Part shown: positions 1-5,783 of the stretch, one piece after another
Position numbering within the stretch: position 1 is the stretch's first letter
Layout: each line of letters opens with the position of its first letter
From: an uncultured Christensenella sp.
GTDB lineage: Bacteria; Bacillota; Clostridia; Christensenellales; UBA1242
Direction: 5' to 3'
Assembly: GCA_949295755.1 (NCBI GenBank)
Contig: CASFMG010000002.1
Span: 1-6,630 of the forward strand
Length of the DNA stretch: 6,630 nt
The notes under the pieces: model-generated
Told to the model about the DNA's origin: nothing
What the model saw: the letters and a program-made list of their open reading frames with translations, nothing else
Databases searched by the model: none
Made by a program: the position numbers and the translations under genes

Positions 1-1
1 T

Positions 2-607
2 GATGAAATTGCAAAACAATTAAATAAATTTTTGAATAAATTAGAAATTGTTGAAGGCGACACTATTTTGGTTTGTGGACTTGGAAACGGCGAGATTGTT
101 GCTGATAGTTTTGGAGAAAAAACTTGCAAAAAAGTTTTAGCAACCAAACTTTTAAACAAGAAAATTGTTAAATCTAATATTTGCACGCTTTGTCCTAATG
201 TTCAGGCAATAACAGGGATAAAAACTTTTGATATTGTTTGTGGTGTTGCAAAACAAGTTAAAGCAGATTTAATTGTTTTGATTGATAGTTTTTTAACTAA
301 CAACATAAAAAGACTTGGACATAGTTTTCAAATGTCAGACACTGGAATTATTCCAGGTGGCGCATTAAATTTTAATAAAGAAATATCATATGATACAACA
401 AAAATTAAATGTATTACTATTGGAGTTCCGTTTATGTTAAATTTAAAAGAAATTACAAACAATATTCACAAAGATATTATTGTTTCGCCAAAAGATATAA
501 ATTTTATGGTAGAAAGATGTTCAACAATATTAGCAAGTGCTTTAAACAAAGTTTTTAGTCCCAATTTAAAAAAAGAAGAAATTATGGAACTATTAAATCC
601 TATTTAG
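2..607 (+). CDS. gpr: Spore germination protease GPR (peptidase A25), 5'-truncated by window edge
   Basis: GPR degrades the small acid-soluble proteins that coat spore DNA, releasing amino acids at germination. In the family it is made in the forespore as a zymogen that cuts itself. The frame is open from base 2, so the N-terminus lies outside the window; 201 residues are visible. Numbering from the TTG at position 32 as residue 1, the family blocks are GLGN (16-19) followed by ADSFG (24-28), TGIKTFDIVCGV (61-72), LIDSF (83-87), QMSDTGIIPGG (100-110), IGVP (130-133) and SPKDI (152-156). D25 and D85 align with the two essential aspartates of the Bacillus enzyme (D127 and D193, from memory). 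After D85 only about 106 residues remain, shorter than in Bacillus megaterium GPR, so this looks like a compact form. murI starts 14 nt downstream. Any sigma-G promoter would be upstream of the window. Family assignment is firm. Confidence 0.93.
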   Translation, partial: DEIAKQLNKFLNKLEIVEGDTILVCGLGNGEIVADSFGEKTCKKVLATKLLNKKIVKSNICTLCPNVQAITGIKTFDIVCGVAKQVKADLIVLIDSFLTNNIKRLGHSFQMSDTGIIPGGALNFNKEISYDTTKIKCITIGVPFMLNLKEITNNIHKDIIVSPKDINFMVERCSTILASALNKVFSPNLKKEEIMELLNPI

Positions 608-609
608 CA

Positions 610-615
610 TAACAT
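610..615 (+). promoter_or_regulatory. Possible -10 element (TAACAT) 6 nt before murI GTG
   Basis: TAACAT matches 4 of 6 bases of TATAAT and sits exactly 6 nt before the GTG at 622, so transcription from it would start on or beside the start codon. I see no good -35 at 16-18 nt upstream (the region reads GGAACTA). It is the weakest of three similarly placed boxes. murI may instead simply be co-transcribed with gpr and translated by coupling. Confidence 0.2.
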
Positions 616-621
616 TTTTAT

Positions 622-1353
622 GTGATTGGTTTTATTGATAGTGGTGTTGGTGGACTTAATGTTATGCTTAGTTGCTACAAAAGTTTAAACGAAAACTTTG
701 TTTTTTTGTGTGATAACAAAAATTCGCCATATGGAAATAAAACAAAAAAGAAATTGCTTATTGCCACCAAAAACAACATTGATTATTTGATTAAACATTA
801 CAATATAGATATGATTGTTCTTGCTTGCAATACACTTAGTTTTACAATTTTTGAAGAAATAAAAAAATTATATAATATAAAAATAATACCTATGCAGTTT
901 GATAAAAATAAAATCAATAAACTAAATAAAGATATTTTATTTTTTGCAACAAAAAACACAATAAAAAATAATAATTATATAAAAAATAAAATAAATAAAA
1001 ATGGTTATAAATACCTTTATATAAAAGGTTTAGCAAAAAAAATAGACAATAATTTATTTTATTTAGAAAATATAGAAAAAATATTAAAAAAACATTTAAA
1101 AAACAAAAAATATAATAATATAAAATCAGTTGTTTTGGGTTGTACACATTTTGTAACAATTAAAAAACAAATACAAAATTGTTTTAAAAACAATATTGAA
1201 TTTTATGACAATATTAGTGAAGTTGTTGATATTGTAAAAAATAATATAACTGAAAAAAATACAAAGTCTTTTCACATTGCACTAACAGATTATAACTATG
1301 CAAAATATGTTGAACTTAAAGCATATGTTTATAAAAATTTAAGAAATAATTGA
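622..1353 (+). CDS. murI: Glutamate racemase MurI
   Basis: This cofactor-independent cytoplasmic racemase converts L-glutamate to D-glutamate for peptidoglycan precursors. The N-terminus IDSGVGGL carries D6-S7. PYG (36-38) is the substrate-side motif. The two catalytic cysteines lie in ACNT (C69) and LGCTHF (C174, followed by T175-H176). ATKNTIKNN (109-117) matches the conserved ATxxTI block. At 243 residues it is slightly short for a family of about 265, but every catalytic element is present. The start is GTG at 622: an in-frame stop at 610-612 excludes upstream starts, and the conserved IDSGVGG begins at residue 4. An ATG at 620 is out of frame and runs straight into TGA. There is no SD before the GTG. 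The middle of the gene is extremely A+T-rich (about 12% GC over 901-1140 by hand count), giving long K/N/I runs with no sign of frame damage. Confidence 0.93.
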   Translation: MIGFIDSGVGGLNVMLSCYKSLNENFVFLCDNKNSPYGNKTKKKLLIATKNNIDYLIKHYNIDMIVLACNTLSFTIFEEIKKLYNIKIIPMQFDKNKINKLNKDILFFATKNTIKNNNYIKNKINKNGYKYLYIKGLAKKIDNNLFYLENIEKILKKHLKNKKYNNIKSVVLGCTHFVTIKKQIQNCFKNNIEFYDNISEVVDIVKNNITEKNTKSFHIALTDYNYAKYVELKAYVYKNLRNN

Positions 1354-1378
1354 TATCACAAAACATTTTAATTATTCT
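1350..1378 (+). promoter_or_regulatory. Candidate SigA promoter for a leaderless radical SAM mRNA
   Basis: TTGATA (1350-1355, 5/6 to TTGACA), a 17-nt spacer and TATTCT (1373-1378, 4/6 to TATAAT). The -10 ends 6 nt before the ATG at 1385, so the expected +1 is the A of the start codon. The -35 overlaps the murI stop codon. Such boxes arise easily in A+T-rich DNA, but the spacer is ideal and the downstream gene has no SD. Confidence 0.42.
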
Positions 1379-1384
1379 TTTTGT

Positions 1385-2236
1385 ATGAATTGTTTTTTAT
1401 GTCCACGAAGGTGTGGAAAAAATAGAGATGTTGAGCAAGGATATTGTTGTGCTTCATCAAAAATAAAAATTGCAAAATATGCTCTTTTCGAGTTTGAAGA
1501 ACCTTGTATAAGTGGTAAAAAGGGCAGTGGTGCAATATTTTTTTCGCACTGCACTCTTGGTTGTGTTTTTTGTCAAAACTATGAAATTTCATCGCTAAAA
1601 AAGGGTAAAGAGATAACCGAAGAAGAACTTGCAAACATTTTTAAAGAGTTGGAAAACAAAGGTGCTGAAAATATAAATCTTGTAAATCCAACGCACTATG
1701 TTTTAAACATTATAAAAGCACTAAAAATTTACAAACCAAAAATTCCTATTGTATATAACACTCACGGTTATGAAAGTTTGCAAACTTTAAAAATGTTAAA
1801 AGATTATGTTGATATTTTTTTACCAGATTTTAAATACTACTCTAATACAACGGCAAAAAAATATTCTAATGTTAGTGATTATGTTGAAGTAACAAAAAAA
1901 GCACTTTTATATATGAGAGAACTTAAAAGTGATATTTATGACGGGGATATGATGAAGCAAGGTCTTTTGATTAGACATATGATTATGCCACTTCTCACTA
2001 ACGAAAGCATTGATATTTTAACTTGGATTAAAAACAACTTAAAAGACACAAAAGTTAGTTTAATGGCACAATATACGCCTTACGCAAGGGCAAGCGAATT
2101 TAAAGAAATAAACAGAAAAATTACAAAAAGGGAATACACAAAAGTTGTTGACAAATATCTTGAACTTGGACTTGATGGTTATGTTCAGGACAGAGAAAGT
2201 GCAAAAACTTTGTATATTCCGTCTTGGGATTATTAA
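1385..2236 (+). CDS. Radical SAM protein, PflX/COG1313 (PflA-like) family
   Basis: A predicted 4Fe-4S radical S-adenosylmethionine enzyme related to pyruvate formate-lyase activating enzymes; the substrate of this branch is not established. The N-terminal Cys cluster CFLCPRRCG (C3, C6, C10), with C21 and C22, is characteristic of the branch. The radical SAM motif is CTLGCVFC (C56, C60, C63; CX3CX2C), followed by QNYEIS. Further family blocks are NLVNPTHY (near 98-105), NTHGYES, LPDFKYY, RHMIMP, AQYTPY and, near the C-terminus, LELGLDGYVQ and YIPSWD. At 283 residues it appears complete. ATG 1385 is the only conventional start after an in-frame TAA at 1340-1342, and the essential Cys begins at residue 3, so the start is secure although no SD precedes it. 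It lies 31 nt after murI, and its stop overlaps that of the convergent gene. It might activate a glycyl radical enzyme, but none is visible here. Confidence 0.88.
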   Translation: MNCFLCPRRCGKNRDVEQGYCCASSKIKIAKYALFEFEEPCISGKKGSGAIFFSHCTLGCVFCQNYEISSLKKGKEITEEELANIFKELENKGAENINLVNPTHYVLNIIKALKIYKPKIPIVYNTHGYESLQTLKMLKDYVDIFLPDFKYYSNTTAKKYSNVSDYVEVTKKALLYMRELKSDIYDGDMMKQGLLIRHMIMPLLTNESIDILTWIKNNLKDTKVSLMAQYTPYARASEFKEINRKITKREYTKVVDKYLELGLDGYVQDRESAKTLYIPSWDY

Positions 2237-3003
2237 AGTGTTTTTGATAGATTAAAGTATTCATCAAGTATTTGAAAATATGAGTTTTTTACTTGTGAAG
2301 TATAGGGAATTTCGCTTGAAGAAAAGTTTGACAGGCTTTCGAGTATGTTTGAAACATTTTTTAAACTTAGTTTAAGTTCAAGAAGGCTTGATGTTAGTTT
2401 TGGATTAAACAATGTTTCAAAGTTGGCTTGTATTTTTGAAAATTCGCTTATTATGTCGCTGAGTAATACTTTTGCTTCTATTTCGGTGTATAAATTTGTG
2501 TCTATACTTACTGACAAATCATAAAGTTTTTTATACATATTTTTATAACTTGTTATGCCACCTATTAAAGCATTTTTTTCTTGTTCGCTAACTTCGGCTT
2601 TTATTGAGATTTCTTGAAAGTTAAGTGTTATGATTTCGCTTGTTGTGTTTGATGCTTTTAAATTTTCTTGTACTTTTTGAGCATCTGCTAGATTTTCATA
2701 ACAAGACGCCAAGACATTAAAGGCTGTATCTGTTTGCCAAATAAATCCTGCACCATTTTTTCTTTGAACTATTTCGGCAAGGTCTTGCGCCTTTGCCTTT
2801 GTGTCTGTTTGATATAAACTTATTGCATACAGAGAAAAACTTGCTTGTTTTATTTCGTTGTTTTTTATTGCATTAAATCCACCAACTGTTATTAAACTTG
2901 AAAAGAGTTCGGCAAAACTTATACAAAGACCTAAACATAAAACAATTGAAAAAACTGCAATTACTTTTGACATTCTACCTTTATTAGTTGAATTTTTTGT
3001 CAT
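2233..3003 (-). CDS. Single-pass membrane protein with SPOR-like domain
   Basis: 256 residues. A short basic N-terminus (K8, R10, K13) precedes one hydrophobic segment at about 14-38, so it is probably anchored with an N-in, C-out topology. Residues about 56-128 look like a SPOR (peptidoglycan-binding) repeat: a strand FSLYAISLYQT, a helix KAKAQDLAEIVQRKNGAG, a strand FIWQTDTAFNVLASCY, a second helix NLADAQKVQENLKAS and a strand SEIITLNF. The rest (about 133-256) is predicted mostly helical, with no motif I recognise. SPOR domains usually bind glycans stripped of stem peptides; that role is inferred here. The ATG is preceded by AGGAG at 3015-3019 (complement), 11 nt away; Met11 has no SD, so Met1 is preferred. 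It is divergent from groES and convergent with the radical SAM gene, sharing 4 nt at the stops. A sporulation role is suggested only by the company of gpr and a sigma-E-like upstream box. Confidence 0.75.
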   Translation of the reverse strand: MTKNSTNKGRMSKVIAVFSIVLCLGLCISFAELFSSLITVGGFNAIKNNEIKQASFSLYAISLYQTDTKAKAQDLAEIVQRKNGAGFIWQTDTAFNVLASCYENLADAQKVQENLKASNTTSEIITLNFQEISIKAEVSEQEKNALIGGITSYKNMYKKLYDLSVSIDTNLYTEIEAKVLLSDIISEFSKIQANFETLFNPKLTSSLLELKLSLKNVSNILESLSNFSSSEIPYTSQVKNSYFQILDEYFNLSKTL

Positions 3004-3058
3004 AAAAACTTGAACTCCTATTTTAGAGATTTTAATATTTTTTTGTAATCTTACTCTA

Positions 3059-3087
3059 TTTTTATGCCTTTAAAACAAAACATATGA
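3059..3087 (-). promoter_or_regulatory. Candidate sigma-E-like promoter for the SPOR-like gene
   Basis: On the minus strand TCATATG (3087-3081) is followed after 14 nt by CATAAAAA (3066-3059). The Bacillus sigma-E consensus is about KMATATT, 14-15 nt, CATACAMT, so this matches 6/7 and 6/8. It would give a leader of roughly 50 nt carrying the AGGAG. I see no better vegetative promoter on this strand. Tentative in such A+T-rich DNA. Confidence 0.3.
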
Positions 3088-3112
3088 TAATACGGCATAT
3101 TTTGTAGATTAG

Positions 3113-3140
3113 TTGCAATATATACAATAAGAAGTAAAAT
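3113..3140 (+). promoter_or_regulatory. Candidate SigA promoter of groESL
   Basis: TTGCAA (3113-3118, 4/6 to TTGACA), a 16-nt spacer and TAAAAT (3135-3140, 5/6 to TATAAT). Transcription would start near 3147, about 60 nt before groES. The -10 falls in the loop of the inverted repeat at 3126-3155. An alternative -10, TACAAT at 3123-3128, lacks a good -35. The same TTGCAA hexamer serves as the putative -35 of engB. Confidence 0.4.
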
Positions 3141-3155
3141 AATTACCTTCTTATT
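3126..3155. repeat. 9-bp perfect inverted repeat over the groESL promoter (possible operator)
   Basis: AATAAGAAG (3126-3134) and CTTCTTATT (3147-3155) are perfect inverted arms separated by 12 nt. They flank the candidate -10 and cover the expected start site, where a repressor would block RNA polymerase. The layout resembles the CIRCE operator (9-bp arms, 9-nt spacer) but the sequence is unrelated to TTAGCACTC. It is not followed by a T-run suitable for termination. Confidence 0.45.
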
Positions 3156-3184
3156 TTTGTTTAACAAAATTTAGTTAAACGAAA
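3155..3184. repeat. Second inverted repeat in the groESL leader
   Basis: GTTTAAC (3159-3165) and GTTAAAC (3174-3180) are perfect inverted arms around an 8-nt spacer. Including one G-T pair and three outer T-A pairs the stem reaches 11 bp (3155-3165 with 3174-3184). It abuts the first inverted repeat and ends 9 nt before the groES SD, which it does not cover. It could be a DNA operator or a 5' stem-loop in the mRNA. Confidence 0.5.
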
Positions 3185-3205
3185 TATTAAATAAAAGGAG
3201 AATTT

Positions 3206-3499
3206 ATGATATTAAAACCACTTTATGACAGAGTTGTTATTTTGCCTGACAAAAAAGAAGAAGTTTCGTCTGCTGGTATCATTTTACCACAGACAAACGA
3301 TGAAAAATCTTGCATAGGAACAGTTGTTAGGGTTGGTGATGGACAAATGTTTGACGGCAAAAAAATAGATATGCAAGTTAAAGAAAATGACAAAGTTTTG
3401 TATTCAAAGTTTGCTGGTTCTAGTTTTAAGTTTAAAGATGAAACATATTTAATAATAAGGCAAGCAGATATACTTAGTATTTTGGAAGGAGATGAATAA
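3206..3499 (+). CDS. groES: Co-chaperonin GroES (Hsp10)
   Basis: A 97-residue full-length cytoplasmic GroES, which caps GroEL as a heptamer during ATP-driven protein folding. KPLYDRVVI at the N-terminus and ADILSILEGDE at the C-terminus are typical. The mobile loop (about 17-34) contains SSAGIILP; the GroEL-binding tripeptide is I25-I26-L27 instead of the usual I-V-L, and the usual Gly-Gly before it is Ala-Gly. Both are conservative changes. The start has a strong SD, AAAGGAG (3194-3200), 5 nt before ATG. The stop TAA shares its last A with the groEL ATG. Upstream lie a candidate promoter and two inverted repeats, but no CIRCE. Confidence 0.97.
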   Translation: MILKPLYDRVVILPDKKEEVSSAGIILPQTNDEKSCIGTVVRVGDGQMFDGKKIDMQVKENDKVLYSKFAGSSFKFKDETYLIIRQADILSILEGDE

Positions 3500-5100
3500 T
3501 GGCAAAACAATTTTTATATGGCGAAGATGCAAGAAAAAGTTTGGAAAAAGGAGTAAACACTCTCTGCGATACAGTTAAAATTACACTTGGACCAAAGGGT
3601 AGGAATGTTGTTTTAGATAGAAAATACACAACACCACTAATAACCAACGATGGTGTTACCATTGCAAAGGAAATTGAACTTTGTGATGCTTTTGAAAATA
3701 TGGGGGCATCGCTTATTAAAGAAGTTAGCATAAAAACAAACGATATTGCAGGAGATGGCACAACAACTGCTGCAGTTTTAGCACAAAGTATTGTTAAAGA
3801 GGGTATAAAAAATTTTGTTGCAGGGGCAAATCCAATAAGTTTAAAAAATGGAATAAAAAAAGCAACAGATTTTGTTGTAAAAAATCTTCAAGAAATGTCT
3901 AAACCTGTTAAAACGGACAAAGAGATTAGCCAAATTGCATCAATTTCGGCAGGTGATGAAACGGTTGGAGAAATTATTTGCAAGGCAATTAAAACCGTGG
4001 GTTCAAACGGTGTTGTAACTGTTGAAGAATCGGAAGGAATGAATACCGAACTAAACATTGTTGAAGGTATGCAATTTGACAGGGGATATCTTTCTCCATA
4101 TATGTGTACTGATACTGAAAAAATGGTTGCAAATCTTGAAAATCCATACATACTTATAACAGATAAAAAAATTTCAACAGTGAACGAAATTTTGCCTATA
4201 CTTGAACAAGTTGTAAAAACAGGGGAAAAATTATTTATTATTTGTGAAGATATTGATAGTGAAGTTCTTGCAATGCTTGTTGTAAACAAATTAAGGGGAG
4301 TGTTTAATTGCGTTTGTGTTAAGGCACCTTATTTTGGCGATAAAAGAAAAGATGTTTTAAGTGATATTGCAATTCTTTGCAATGCTTCGCTATGTTCTAG
4401 TGAACTTGGAATTGATATCAAAGATATGACACTTGAAATGCTTGGCAGAGCAAAAACTGTTAAAGTGTCAAAAGATTCAACAACAATTATATCAAACGAC
4501 AATAATAGCGAAAAGGTTAGAGAAAGAATAGCACAATTAACAAATCAACAAAGAAGTGAAACAAGTGATTATGAAAAAGAAAAACTCGGCGAAAGAATTG
4601 CAAAACTTGGTGGTGGAGTTGCAGTTGTTAAAGTTGGAAGTGCAACAGAAGTTGAAATGAAAGAGAAAAAATTGCGAATAGAAGACGCACTCAGCGCAAC
4701 AAAGGCAGGAATGAAAGAAGGAATTGTGGCAGGTGGTGGAACTGCTCTTATTAAGTGTGAAAAAAACTTACAAAAATTTATTAAAACGCTTAAAGGAGAT
4801 GAACAAACGGGAGCAAAAATTATTTTAAATGCATTATCAAGCCCACTAAAACAAATTGCAACTAATTGTGGAAAAGATGCCGGTGTTGTTGTTGACAGAG
4901 TTAGAAAAAGTAAAAATACATCTATTGGTTATGATGCTCTAAACGATAAATTTGTTGATATGTTTAAAGCAGGAATTATTGACCCCGTTTTAGTTACAAA
5001 AACTGCTTTAATTAGTGCTGGCAGTGTTGCAGGAACTCTTCTTACAACAGAGTGTTTGGTTTGTGATTTGGCAAAAGGAAAAGACAAAGAAGAAAAATAA
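3499..5100 (+). CDS. groEL: Chaperonin GroEL (Hsp60)
   Basis: The 533-residue large chaperonin subunit, forming double heptameric rings that fold client proteins with GroES. Equatorial ATP-site motifs are intact: TLGPKGRNVVL (29-39), TNDG with D51 (the usual Lys before Asp is Asn here), AGDGTTT with D86 (85-91 region), and EDALSATKAG with catalytic D396. The apical domain block DRGYLSPY and the C-terminal equatorial GIVAGGGTAL are also present. The protein ends LAKGKDKEEK: the flexible Gly-Gly-Met tail is absent and replaced by a short charged end. It has 13 cysteines, against three in E. coli GroEL, which fits an anaerobe. SD AAGGAG (3486-3491) lies inside the groES 3' end and the ATG overlaps the groES stop, so translation is probably coupled. 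I see no terminator between it and engB. Confidence 0.98.
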   Translation: MAKQFLYGEDARKSLEKGVNTLCDTVKITLGPKGRNVVLDRKYTTPLITNDGVTIAKEIELCDAFENMGASLIKEVSIKTNDIAGDGTTTAAVLAQSIVKEGIKNFVAGANPISLKNGIKKATDFVVKNLQEMSKPVKTDKEISQIASISAGDETVGEIICKAIKTVGSNGVVTVEESEGMNTELNIVEGMQFDRGYLSPYMCTDTEKMVANLENPYILITDKKISTVNEILPILEQVVKTGEKLFIICEDIDSEVLAMLVVNKLRGVFNCVCVKAPYFGDKRKDVLSDIAILCNASLCSSELGIDIKDMTLEMLGRAKTVKVSKDSTTIISNDNNSEKVRERIAQLTNQQRSETSDYEKEKLGERIAKLGGGVAVVKVGSATEVEMKEKKLRIEDALSATKAGMKEGIVAGGGTALIKCEKNLQKFIKTLKGDEQTGAKIILNALSSPLKQIATNCGKDAGVVVDRVRKSKNTSIGYDALNDKFVDMFKAGIIDPVLVTKTALISAGSVAGTLLTTECLVCDLAKGKDKEEK

Positions 5101-5104
5101 TTAT

Positions 5105-5133
5105 TTGCAAAGTCTAAATATTTTTGTTATATT
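5105..5133 (+). promoter_or_regulatory. Candidate SigA promoter for a leaderless engB mRNA
   Basis: TTGCAA (5105-5110, 4/6), a 17-nt spacer and TATATT (5128-5133, 5/6). The -10 ends 6 nt before the engB ATG at 5140, so the predicted +1 is the start codon. The whole element fits in the 39-nt gap after groEL. It is the best of the three start-codon-proximal promoters in this window. Confidence 0.5.
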
Positions 5134-5139
5134 AAACAT

Positions 5140-5718
5140 ATGAAAATTGAAAGTGCAAAATATTTAACAAGTGCAGTTAAAAGCAGTGATTTTATTAGTG
5201 ATGGAATTGAATTTGCGTTTGTTGGCAGAAGTAATGTTGGCAAAAGCAGTTTTATAAATTCGCTATTAGGTAAAAAAATTGCTAGAACATCGTCTACTCC
5301 CGGTAGAACTAGAATGATAAATTATTTTTTGATTAACAACTCTTTTAGATTTGTTGATTTGCCGGGTTATGGGTATCACAAAGCAGGCAAGCAAAATATA
5401 CTTTTGTGGTCAACTTTAATGGAAGATTATTTAAGAGAGTGTAAGTGTCTTAAAAGAGTTTTTATGCTTGTGGATATAAGGCATAAACCAAGCGATTTAG
5501 ACAAAGATATGCTCGCATATTTAACTTATAACTCTATTCCTTTTAAAATTATCGCAACAAAATCAGATAAAATTGCAAAATCAAAAATAGCTAATTATAT
5601 AAAAACTATAGCAAAAGACTTAAATGTTATGCCCTTAAACATTTTGGCATATTCAAGCCAAACACTTTTAAATAAAGACAAAATTTTAAATATAATTGAA
5701 AATGACATAAATATATAA
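5140..5718 (+). CDS. engB: Ribosome biogenesis GTPase EngB/YsxC
   Basis: A TrmE-Era-EngA-like GTPase needed for late assembly of the 50S ribosomal subunit, essential in Bacillus. All G motifs are visible: G1 GRSNVGKS (29-36), G2 around SSTPGRT (51-57, T53), G3 DLPGYGYHKAGK (73-84), G4 TKSD (140-143) and G5 SSQ (172-174). At 192 residues it has normal family length, and the start MKIESAKYLTSAVK matches the family. ATG 5140 is the only ATG/GTG/TTG in frame since the groEL stop (5098-5100). No SD lies in front of it; the gap instead holds a promoter-like pair of boxes. It probably also receives read-through from groESL. Its place next to groESL differs from the Bacillus arrangement, where it follows lonA. 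Confidence 0.96.
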   Translation: MKIESAKYLTSAVKSSDFISDGIEFAFVGRSNVGKSSFINSLLGKKIARTSSTPGRTRMINYFLINNSFRFVDLPGYGYHKAGKQNILLWSTLMEDYLRECKCLKRVFMLVDIRHKPSDLDKDMLAYLTYNSIPFKIIATKSDKIAKSKIANYIKTIAKDLNVMPLNILAYSSQTLLNKDKILNIIENDINI

Positions 5719-5729
5719 AAAGACAATGC

Positions 5730-5757
5730 ACCTTTTTTTATAAATGTTCATAAAGTA
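5730..5757 (+). promoter_or_regulatory. Candidate sigma-K (late mother-cell) promoter
   Basis: The -35 AC (5730-5731, in context GCACC), a 17-nt spacer and CATAAAGTA (5749-5757) fit the Bacillus sigma-K consensus AC-N17-CATANNNTA at every defined position. Transcription would start near 5763-5765, about 20 nt before the ATG, leaving room for the SD at 5771-5778. Sigma-K drives spore coat and crust genes in the mother cell. The motif is short, so chance cannot be excluded. Confidence 0.5.
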
Positions 5758-5783
5758 ATATGAAAAGATAAAAGGAGGTTAGC

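Noticed and set aside
914..1159. Antisense open frame within murI coding for a Phe/Leu/Tyr-rich peptide
   Set aside because: It is the complement of the A-rich Lys/Asn/Ile stretch of murI; there is no SD, no family resemblance, and the sense gene is certain.
1351..1353. TGA as a possible Trp codon (Mollicutes code)
   Set aside because: murI ends at family-appropriate length at this TGA, and Trp is encoded by TGG in several genes, so the standard code applies.
1551..1556. GCACTC, the core of a CIRCE half-site
   Set aside because: There is no GAGTGC arm at a 9-nt spacing, and it lies inside a coding region away from any chaperone promoter.
1368..1634. Antisense open frames over the 5' part of the radical SAM gene
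   Set aside because: The sense frame carries the Cys motifs of a known family, and the antisense peptides show no domain or SD.
3077..3103. Imperfect inverted repeat ATATG/CATAT with an A/T extension between the divergent genes
   Set aside because: It has only five contiguous pairs plus three after a bulge; in such A+T-rich DNA this is expected by chance.
3223..4289. Antisense open frames opposite groES and groEL (about 3223-3510, 3474-3761, 3888-4289)
   Set aside because: They are compositional shadows of strongly conserved chaperonin genes and lack SDs and recognisable motifs.
5717..5737. AAAAAG/CTTTTT hairpin after engB as a terminator
   Set aside because: The stem is six pairs, five of them A-T, with a 9-nt loop. 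It overlaps the better-supported sigma-K-type promoter and is too weak to call.
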